5,713 bases of DNA from Desulfobacterales bacterium (GTDB lineage Bacteria > Desulfobacterota > Desulfobacteria > Desulfobacterales > JAUCGF01), in NCBI GenBank assembly GCA_029940345.1, contig JAOZRC010000042.1:1-5713 (forward strand), written 5' to 3'. Every line of letters starts with the position of its first letter. Within the stretch, counting starts at the first letter, position 1. Positions 1-4,430 of this stretch are shown here, one piece after another. Under the pieces are notes generated by a model. That model was not told the DNA's origin. It worked only from the letters and a program-made list of their open reading frames with translations, and did no database searches. Made by a program: the position numbers and the translations under genes.

Positions 1-3
1 AAA

Positions 4-25
4 GGAGTGCAAACTTCAGTTTTTG
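4..25 (+). repeat. Solitary repeat arm related to the 2602-2654 palindrome
   Basis: The segment starts GGAGTGCAAAC and matches the left arm of the hairpin at 2602-2623 at 18 of 22 positions. No complementary right arm follows within the next 190 bases, so this looks like a lone or decayed arm of the same dispersed repeat. Alternatively it is the boundary of a larger repeat cut by the window edge. It sits in the non-coding leader left of ruvB. Confidence 0.5.
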
Positions 26-58
26 GACACTACCTGGAAAAACCAAAATAAGATACTA

Positions 59-194
59 CTCGTCAGTCATAAGTTCTCGGAACATACTAAAATCATTGAT
101 ATTTTAAAAATAAGTGCGGAAGTTTTAAATTCAATAAATTCAGCATTTTAGCAAATATTACTTTCTGAATGACAAAGAACTTATGACTGTCGAG
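59..194. repeat. 136-bp unit with 19-bp terminal inverted repeats, upstream of ruvB
   Basis: The left end (59-77, containing CAGTCATAAGTTCT) and the right end (176-194, containing AGAACTTATGACTG) are complementary at 18 of 19 positions. They enclose 98 bp of AT-rich DNA. The interior holds a small secondary hairpin (TAAAAT 88-93 with ATTTTA 101-106) and no convincing gene. Size and end structure resemble a non-autonomous transposable unit (MITE-like), but no target-site duplication can be identified with certainty. The right end lies 20 bp before the ruvB start codon, so the unit occupies the position where the ruvB promoter or a ruvA-ruvB junction would be expected. Confidence 0.65.
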
Positions 195-199
195 GATAC

Positions 200-205
200 T
201 ATAAT
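200..205 (+). promoter_or_regulatory. Possible -10 box for the ruvB operon
   Basis: A perfect TATAAT lies just outside the right end of the inverted-repeat unit. No good -35 hexamer is found at 16-18 bp spacing (the corresponding bases are GAACTT-like). If this box is used, transcription would start around position 212, only a few bases before the ruvB ATG at 215, giving a nearly leaderless mRNA. That would fit the lack of a well-placed Shine-Dalgarno. The surrounding DNA is AT-rich, so a chance match is possible. Confidence 0.3.
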
Positions 206-214
206 AACAGATAA

Positions 215-1237
215 ATGAAGGATTTTGAAAAAACCCACATCCTGTCCGGAACACAACAGACGACAGATCGTGAACCTGAGATCCAGTCGTTGCGGCCTAC
301 GCATCTATGCGATTATATCGGCCAGTCCGAAGCTGTGGAGACACTGAAAATCGCGATTCAGGCAGCCAAACAACGCGATGAAGCCCTGGATCATCTATTG
401 CTTTATGGCCCTCCCGGACTTGGCAAGACCACAATGGCCCATATTATCGCCAATGAAATGGAAAGCGCTCTGACAATCACGGCCGGCCCGGCCCTGGTCA
501 AAGGAGGAGACCTGATAGGCCTGCTCACCAATCTGAACAGAGGCGATATTCTTTTTATTGATGAAATCCATCGCACCCCTAAAACGATTGAAGAATTTCT
601 GTATCCGGCCATGGAGGATTTCGCGGTTGATTTTGTTTCTGATAAAGGCCTTAACGCACGTAGTATGCGACTTTCTTTAAGACAATTTGCCTTGGTGGGG
701 GCGACCACGCGTGTCGGTCTTTTATCCGCGCCGTTAAGGGACCGCTTCGGCATTCATCGCAGTCTTGATTTTTACACTGATGAGGACCTAGTTAAAATCA
801 CCTTGCGATCTGCCAAGCTCTTAAATGTTGCCATTGATGATGAAAGTGCTTTGGAACTGGCCAAACGATCACGCGGCACCCCCCGAATTGTCAATCGACT
901 TTTGAAACGGGTGCGGGATTATGCACAGGTGCGCACCGACGGGTCAATCAATAAAGCGACAGTTGAAGCCGCTCTGACACTTGAAGGCGTCGATCATGTG
1001 GGCTTAACTGATTTAGACCGTCGCTACCTGCAAACAGTTATAAAATATTATAAGGGCGGACCGGTGGGTATAGAAGCGATTGCCGCAACCTTACAAGAAG
1101 AAGCGGATACACTGGTGGATGTTGTGGAACCGTACTTGTTAAAAATCGGGTTTGTTTTGCGGACGTCGTCAGGGCGCAAGGCGTCTTCGGCGGCATACCA
1201 ACATCTCGGAACACCCGTCCAGGCACCTCTTTTTTAA
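215..1237 (+). CDS. ruvB: Holliday junction branch-migration ATPase RuvB
   Basis: RuvB is the AAA+ hexameric motor that, with RuvA, drives branch migration of Holliday junctions in recombinational repair in the cytoplasm. The 340-residue length is normal for the family (E. coli RuvB is 336). Visible landmarks are Walker A GPPGLGKT at 65-72, Walker B ending DEIH at 116-119, sensor 1 GATTR at 162-166, the arginine-finger region PLRDRFG at 173-179, sensor 2 GTPR at 221-224, and a C-terminal winged helix (GGPVG 281-285, EPYL 305-308, then the RTSSGR stretch at 316-321). The segment 120-158 departs from the usual consensus: TPKTIEE replaces LSPVVEE, and SDKGLNARS replaces the common GxGPAARS. This covers the beta-hairpin that contacts RuvA. 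The ATG at 215 gives a normal N-terminus but has no good Shine-Dalgarno; GAGG at 192-195 is too far away. No ruvA is seen upstream. The next gene starts 5 bp after the stop codon. Confidence 0.96.
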   Translation: MKDFEKTHILSGTQQTTDREPEIQSLRPTHLCDYIGQSEAVETLKIAIQAAKQRDEALDHLLLYGPPGLGKTTMAHIIANEMESALTITAGPALVKGGDLIGLLTNLNRGDILFIDEIHRTPKTIEEFLYPAMEDFAVDFVSDKGLNARSMRLSLRQFALVGATTRVGLLSAPLRDRFGIHRSLDFYTDEDLVKITLRSAKLLNVAIDDESALELAKRSRGTPRIVNRLLKRVRDYAQVRTDGSINKATVEAALTLEGVDHVGLTDLDRRYLQTVIKYYKGGPVGIEAIAATLQEEADTLVDVVEPYLLKIGFVLRTSSGRKASSAAYQHLGTPVQAPLF

Positions 1238-1242
1238 TTCTG

Positions 1243-2076
1243 ATGGCCATGATCACACTGTTGACTGATTTCGGAACGACAGATGAATATGTCGGTGTGA
1301 TGAAAGGCGTAATTTATTCTTTCAACCCATCAGCGACGATTGTGGATATCACCCACCATATTAAACCGCAGGATATTATACAGGCTGCGTATACGCTAAT
1401 GGCAGCTTATCCCTTTTTTCCAAAGGGTGCCGTGCATGTCGTCGTCGTCGATCCGGGTGTAGGCACTGATCGCTCTGTTCTGGCCCTGAAAAAGCAAGGG
1501 CACATTTTTCTGGCACCGAATAACGGTGTTTTAACCCTTTTAATGCAAAACGATACGGCTGATGAGCTGTTTTTGGTTGAAAATCACACTTTTTTTTTAA
1601 AAAACGATATGGAAACAGTAAGCAACACGTTTCATGGACGGGATATTTTTGCACCGGTTGCCGCTCATCTGTCCCTGGGATTGGCATTGTCGAAGTTGGG
1701 ACCGCCAGCCGAACTGCAAGATCAGGTTCGGGCACCTTTGCCCCAACCGTTCATAAATACCGAAAATAAGCTCATTGGGGCCATTATCGCCATCGACCAT
1801 TTTGGCAACCTCATTACTGACATTGATGCAACCCGTTTACGACAGTTTTGCAGCCGGGAGGCGACCCATCGCCTGGAGGTATGTATTCGTAATCAAAAAA
1901 TACGCGGTTTAACTGGCTGCTATGCCAATACGGCGCCGCAAACGGCGCTGACACTCATTAATAGCCGTGATCACCTTGAAATTGCTTTAAACGGAGGTAA
2001 TGCCGCTATCTGTTTCAATGCGCAAAAGGGTGATCCTGTAACACTTAGTATACGATCAGAAGGAGAGTTAACGTGA
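1243..2076 (+). CDS. S-adenosyl-L-methionine hydrolase (adenosine-forming), DUF62 family
   Basis: This protein belongs to the SAM hydroxide adenosyltransferase family (DUF62), relatives of fluorinase and chlorinase that use water to split SAM into adenosine and methionine. The 277 residues show the N-terminal TDFG (8-11), the VVDPGVG loop with D70 and R77, APNNG (91-95), and the NTFHGRDIFAP motif (128-137) with H131. D70, R77 and H131 match the Asp-Arg-His triad described for water-using members. The C-terminal domain carries DHFGNLITDI (185-194) and a LEIALNGGNAA segment typical of the family. APNNG differs from the more common APDNG. Start choice is uncertain: Met1 (1243) or Met3 (1249) would both work, because homologues usually begin MITLLTDFG. 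No Shine-Dalgarno is apparent, so translation probably depends on ribosomes finishing ruvB 5 bp upstream. The 3' end overlaps the bactofilin start by 4 bp. The physiological role of these enzymes is unsettled. Confidence 0.9.
   Translation: MAMITLLTDFGTTDEYVGVMKGVIYSFNPSATIVDITHHIKPQDIIQAAYTLMAAYPFFPKGAVHVVVVDPGVGTDRSVLALKKQGHIFLAPNNGVLTLLMQNDTADELFLVENHTFFLKNDMETVSNTFHGRDIFAPVAAHLSLGLALSKLGPPAELQDQVRAPLPQPFINTENKLIGAIIAIDHFGNLITDIDATRLRQFCSREATHRLEVCIRNQKIRGLTGCYANTAPQTALTLINSRDHLEIALNGGNAAICFNAQKGDPVTLSIRSEGELT
2061..2067 (+). promoter_or_regulatory. Shine-Dalgarno deciding the GTG start of the bactofilin gene
   Basis: AGGAGAG lies five bases before the GTG at 2073, inside the last codons of the SAM hydrolase gene. 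This supports the non-ATG start and the overlap, in which the GTG shares bases with the upstream TGA stop (GTGA). The arrangement indicates translational coupling. Confidence 0.75.
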
Positions 2077-2447
2077 AACAACGCTCAAAAAATATTTCAA
2101 TTATAGATAAAGGTGAACTGGTTGACGGCACACTCGCCTGTAAAGGCAGACTGGTGGTTAACGGAACCGTTAAAGGAAACTTAGAGGGTGATAATATCAT
2201 TGTGTCGCAGGATGGCATTATAAAGGCAGACACCAAAGTGAACAATATGACGCTTGGGGGAACGTTTGAAGGCCGAATCAGGGTGGCCCAGGAATTGATT
2301 ATCCTCTCAACGGGAAATTGCTCTGGAAAAATTTTTTGTAAAAACATTGTGATGGAGGCGGGAGGCATGTTGAATGCGTCCGTAACTCACATTGAAGAGG
2401 AGAAAACCCAGTCATTTAAAAAGTTACTGGAGTCCCCCAAAAAGTAG
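2073..2447 (+). CDS. Bactofilin family polymer-forming cytoskeletal protein
   Basis: Bactofilins assemble without nucleotide into filaments built from a right-handed beta-helix. They scaffold envelope-related processes such as local cell-wall synthesis, stalk or shape determination, motility and chromosome positioning. The 124-residue protein has the typical layout: a short polar N-terminus, a core at roughly 10-106 made of short repeating beta strands with glycine turns (VDGTLACKG, VVNGTVKGNLEG, TLGGTFEGRIR, CSGKIFCKNIVMEAGG), and a charged, lysine-rich C-terminal tail at 107-124. There is no transmembrane segment or signal peptide, so it is cytoplasmic, perhaps membrane-associated through its N-terminus as reported for some homologues. 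The gene starts with GTG behind a good Shine-Dalgarno and overlaps the SAM hydrolase by 4 bp, making it the third gene of the ruvB operon. Which cellular process it serves cannot be read from the sequence. Confidence 0.92.
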   Translation: MKQRSKNISIIDKGELVDGTLACKGRLVVNGTVKGNLEGDNIIVSQDGIIKADTKVNNMTLGGTFEGRIRVAQELIILSTGNCSGKIFCKNIVMEAGGMLNASVTHIEEEKTQSFKKLLESPKK

Positions 2448-2497
2448 CGCCTGGCCGCCGCTTTGCAATTAAGGGACTATTCATCAGACATCCAGAC

Positions 2498-2527
2498 ATA
2501 CTCGGCAAAGCCATAATTGGTGATTTT
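2498..2527 (+). repeat. Dispersed 30-bp repeat, copy 1
   Basis: The segment matches 4025-4054 at 24 of 30 positions without gaps, sharing ATACTC, CCATAAT and GTGATTTT. It is non-coding in both places. The second copy begins exactly at the right border of the 3898-4025 element, which suggests a mosaic of older repeat sequences. Confidence 0.4.
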
Positions 2528-2593
2528 CAAAATTATGTTTTAAGGCATTAGGTTTCAGTTCAGGCGATTATTTAACGCAAATGGTATAAATTC

Positions 2594-2680
2594 CCCATTC
2601 CGGAGTGCAAACCACAGTTTGCGAAGCTGTGACGCAAATTGTGGTTTGTACTCCTCTTCTGAAAATGGGTAAGTTTTTTT
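2594..2680 (+). terminator. Possible transcription terminator of the ruvB operon
   Basis: The stem-loop at 2602-2654 with its outer CCCATT/AATGGG pairing is followed, after TAAG, by a run of seven T residues (2674-2680). It stands about 150 bp downstream of the bactofilin stop, with no better candidate nearer. A strong stem followed by a T-run fits an intrinsic terminator, but the T-run directly follows only the outer 6-bp stem, so efficiency is uncertain. Confidence 0.4.
2602..2654. repeat. 22-bp palindromic stem-loop, probable dispersed repeat
   Basis: The arms at 2602-2623 and 2633-2654 pair over 22 positions with only two G-T (G-U in RNA) wobbles, enclosing a 9-nt loop, AAGCTGTGA. The left arm starts GGAGTGCAAACC and the right arm ends GGTTTGTACTCC. 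The same arm sequence, diverged, occurs at 4-25, so this is a member of a dispersed repeat family (REP-like in form) rather than a unique structure. A shorter outer pairing, CCCATT 2594-2599 with AATGGG 2664-2669, frames it. Confidence 0.75.
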
Positions 2681-2744
2681 GTCCCCTATTCCTAACCGTG
2701 CGTGAAGCTGTCCCGCGTTAGCTTACATGTAGGGGAATGAACGG

Positions 2745-2888
2745 TTACAGCATGACAGTTGCAATGACAAAACCGCAAACAGAACCGATCCCTCCCACGG
2801 CAACCAGGGCAATTTGCTTTTCCAGGTAAAAAACCACTTTCCCAATGATAGGCGGCGTTTCAACAGTAAAGCAATTCTGATAATACAT
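2745..2888 (-). CDS. Doubtful 47-codon ORF, possible small membrane protein or gene remnant
   Basis: On the minus strand an ATG at 2888 opens a 47-residue frame ending at TAA (2747-2745). The product has a short polar N-terminal half (starting MYYQNCFTVETPP, then a FYLEK stretch) and a C-terminal hydrophobic glycine-containing segment at about 26-47 (IALVAVGGIGSVCGFV...). That is the layout of a tail-anchored small membrane protein or of the end of a larger membrane protein. I do not recognise a family. There is no Shine-Dalgarno before the ATG, an in-frame stop lies three codons upstream, and the start is only 11 bp from the divergent start at 2900, with the upstream side overlapping that gene's ribosome-binding site. 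It may well be a chance frame. Confidence 0.2.
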   Translation of the reverse strand: MYYQNCFTVETPPIIGKVVFYLEKQIALVAVGGIGSVCGFVIATVML

Positions 2889-2899
2889 GAGGAATTATA

Positions 2900-3748
2900 A
2901 TGAAGCCAACTAACATCCAATCATCTAAAATCGCCTGTAAATGTTTATTTATACTTGTTTTTTCCGTTTTAACGCCCAATGCGCTTTGGGCAGTTGAAAA
3001 AATATATCTGAATTCATTGGGCATGGAATTTGTCCTGATCCCATCCGGCGAGTTTGTGATGGGAAGCCCTGTGGATGAACCGCACCGCGGTGCGCAAGAA
3101 TTGCAACATACAGTTACCATCAGCAAACCGTTTTATATGCAAACTACGGAAGTCACTTTGAAACAGTGGCGTGCTTTAATGGGAAAAAAAATGTTCGGAC
3201 GCCGCAAAGGAACCGCTGATCATCCGGTCACCAAAGTTTCCTGGTATGATTGTGAAAATTTCATCGAAAAATTGAATGCGCTGAATGAAGGCGTCTATCG
3301 ACTGCCCACCGAGGCGGAATGGGAATACGCCTGCCGGGCCGGAACCACAACCGCCTATTCATGGGGCGATTCGATTAACTGCGAGCGCGCAATGTATGCT
3401 AACAACCGGTTAAAGGCTGCTGGATGCATCAAATATGTCAAATCACGCCTTATGAAAATTAATCGCCCTGCGCCCGTGAAGAGCTATCCGCCGAATGCCT
3501 GGGGACTGTATGATATGCATGGCAACGTCTGGGAATGGTGCTTTGATCACTATGCCGAAGACTATGACTTAAAAGATAACAAAGATCCCCAGGGGTGCGG
3601 TATAGGAATGGCGCATTCACGCCGCGGCGGCAGTTGGTATAAGTACGGATACGCCTGCCGTTCCGCCAACCGTGCGTATGGACATGCTTCCACCCGATTT
3701 AAAACGACAGGGTTTCGGGTCGTACGGAAAGTTCGATCTGGCTATTAA
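2900..3748 (+). CDS. Exported SUMF1 / formylglycine-generating-enzyme-like protein
   Basis: The 282-residue product begins with a signal peptide: a basic start, a hydrophobic core around 15-25, and a probable cut after ALWA at 31. It then carries one SUMF1 (FGE-sulfatase) domain to the C-terminus. Family hallmarks are GMEFVLIPSGEFVMGS (41-56), a TEVT segment (83-86), YRLPTEAEWEYACRAG (133-148), NAWGLYDMHGNVWEWC (199-214), RRGGSW (241-246), CRSANR (253-258) and GFRVVR (271-276). True formylglycine-generating enzymes use two cysteines five residues apart to oxidise a sulfatase cysteine. Here C253 aligns with the second, but the first position is K248, so classical FGE activity is doubtful. Many SUMF1 proteins of this kind have other or unknown roles, some of them binding or modifying partners in the periplasm. 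GAGGA at 2889-2893, six bases before the ATG, supports the start. No sulfatase gene is nearby. The gene appears to stand alone, flanked by long non-coding regions. Confidence 0.88.
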   Translation: MKPTNIQSSKIACKCLFILVFSVLTPNALWAVEKIYLNSLGMEFVLIPSGEFVMGSPVDEPHRGAQELQHTVTISKPFYMQTTEVTLKQWRALMGKKMFGRRKGTADHPVTKVSWYDCENFIEKLNALNEGVYRLPTEAEWEYACRAGTTTAYSWGDSINCERAMYANNRLKAAGCIKYVKSRLMKINRPAPVKSYPPNAWGLYDMHGNVWEWCFDHYAEDYDLKDNKDPQGCGIGMAHSRRGGSWYKYGYACRSANRAYGHASTRFKTTGFRVVRKVRSGY

Positions 3749-3897
3749 TTTTACGAAAGAACTTTATTCGTCATAAAGAATTACTCCTTAATGCACGGCG
3801 TCTTAATGAATGACATTGATATTTTGTTCGATTTGTGGTTTTATTATAATGAATTTTGTGGTATTAACAATATAGTAAGGATAAATAAACAGTGTTA

Positions 3898-4025
3898 TAA
3901 GTAATTGGCCATAAGTTCCCAGCATCGCTCCCACCGGGTTTGCAAGCCGGCGGCATTGGGCGGCAGGTTGCAAACCTGCCGCGAGCGATACGGAAAATAC
4001 CCGAAAACTTTTGGCCAAGTACTTA
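3898..4025. repeat. 128-bp inverted-repeat element, copy A
   Basis: The ends TAAGTAATTGGCCATAAGTT (3898-3917) and AACTTTTGGCCAAGTACTTA (4006-4025) pair at 18 of 20 positions, and both are flanked by TA (3896-3897 and 4026-4027). Inside, ATCGCTC (3924-3930) pairs with GAGCGAT (3983-3989) and closes two hairpins. One spans 3932-3952 and is imperfect. The other (3960-3969 with 3973-3982) is a perfect 10-bp stem GCGGCAGGTT/AACCTGCCGC. The whole thus folds as a long stem ending in a three-way junction. A flanking TA would be compatible with IS630/mariner-type mobilisation of a MITE, but it could equally be two more base pairs of the terminal repeat. No transposase is present. Confidence 0.75.
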
Positions 4026-4054
4026 TACTCACAAAGGCCATAATCAGTGATTTT
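4025..4054 (+). repeat. Dispersed 30-bp repeat, copy 2
   Basis: This is the partner of 2498-2527 (24 of 30 identical, ungapped). It directly abuts the right end of repeat copy A. No coding capacity is seen. Confidence 0.4.
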
Positions 4055-4140
4055 ATTTACCCAAATATGGCTCCACAGGTTGCCAGGTTTTAAAATCATA
4101 AATTATGACCTTGCCGAGTATATATCCGTATAAGCTTTTC

Positions 4141-4242
4141 CAATAGTGTTCGGCTGTCTCTAATAATTTAAAATGTAGCTTTCAAATTTATTATTACTTT
4201 TGATCCAGATATTAATAGGAAACAAATTCCCGAACAGTATTG
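4141..4242. repeat. 102-bp segment bounded by 13-bp inverted repeats
   Basis: CAATAGTGTTCGG (4141-4153) and CCGAACAGTATTG (4230-4242) are complementary at 12 of 13 positions and enclose 76 bp of AT-rich DNA. The unit lies between repeat copies A and B and ends 9 bp before B. It could be a degenerate small mobile unit or a chance pairing; the match is short. Confidence 0.35.
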
Positions 4243-4251
4243 TCTATAATA

Positions 4252-4380
4252 TAAGCACGTTACCGTAAGTTTTCCAAAATCGTTCGCGCAGGGTATGCAA
4301 CCCTGCGGCATTGGCTGGCGGGTTGCAAACCCACCGCGGGCAGTGTGTGAAATACCGGAAAATTTTTGGCCAAGTACTTA
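4252..4380. repeat. 129-bp inverted-repeat element, copy B
   Basis: This is the second copy of the 3898-4025 element in the same orientation. The segment 4279-4380 aligns with 3924-4025 without gaps at 81 of 102 positions, and the last 15 bases (TTGGCCAAGTACTTA) are identical. The left end (4252-4278) is more diverged, so its terminal repeats pair less well (about 17 of 24). The internal hairpin at 4287-4307 is better than in copy A (8-bp stem CGCAGGGT/ACCCTGCG, 5-nt loop), while the second hairpin at 4316-4336 has one mismatch. The element ends 50 bp before the start codon at 4431, so it lies in that gene's promoter or 5' leader region. Confidence 0.75.
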
Positions 4381-4415
4381 CCTTTTTGGAATTCACCTTA
4401 AGCATCTTTTTTTAA

Positions 4416-4422
4416 AAGGAGG
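4416..4422 (+). promoter_or_regulatory. Strong Shine-Dalgarno for the gene at 4431
   Basis: AAGGAGG ends eight bases before the ATG at 4431 and nearly matches the ideal anti-16S complement. It fixes the start of the downstream gene and predicts efficient translation. Confidence 0.8.
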
Positions 4423-4430
4423 TAGTGAAA

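Larger units (their letters stand above)
2448..2899. other. 452-bp intergenic region after the ruvB operon
   Basis: This stretch holds a 30-bp segment shared with 4025-4054 (2498-2527), a small AT-rich hairpin (CATAATT 2512-2518 with AATTATG 2531-2537), the large stem-loop at 2602-2654, a looser inverted repeat (TAACCGT 2693-2699 with ACGGTTA 2741-2747, with an inner AAGCT/AGCTT pairing), and a weak 47-codon ORF on the - strand. No confident gene is present. Conventional -35/-10 signals for the gene at 2900 are not convincing. Confidence 0.7.
3749..4430. other. 682-bp non-coding region rich in inverted repeats
   Basis: The first 150 bp (3749-3897) are AT-rich with only a weak ACGAA/TTCGT hairpin after the stop codon and no clear terminator. 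Then come repeat copy A (3898-4025), an AT-rich spacer containing a 13-bp inverted repeat (4141-4242), repeat copy B (4252-4380) and the ribosome-binding site of the next gene. Short open frames crossing the repeats on both strands lack coding character and are not called. Confidence 0.75.

Noticed and set aside
2..150. Open + strand frame possibly representing the tail of an upstream gene
   Set aside because: All three forward frames are open over the first bases, the frame runs through the inverted-repeat unit, and no recognisable RuvA-like or other C-terminus is seen.
2681..2747. Minus-strand sequence (CACGCACGGTT followed by a G-rich run) recalling the 3' half of group II intron domain V
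   Set aside because: The required complementary 5' half and the short 34-nt hairpin are absent, and there is no maturase gene.
94..3825. Shared 12-mer CATTGATATTTT at 94-105 and 3814-3825
   Set aside because: An AT-rich 12-mer match in a window this size is expected about once by chance, and the flanks do not match.
3803..4099. 98-codon minus-strand frame and overlapping plus-strand frames across repeat copy A
   Set aside because: They are produced by the GC-rich hairpins of the repeat, have no ribosome-binding site, and are not conserved between copies A and B.
4245..4250. TATAAT before repeat copy B as a promoter for the DUF5648 gene
   Set aside because: No -35 match at proper spacing; the region is AT-rich and the bases overlap the repeat border.
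3898..4380. CRISPR array or integron attC-like array
   Set aside because: There are only two copies, about 354 bp apart, with no regular short spacers, no integrase and no attC core sites.
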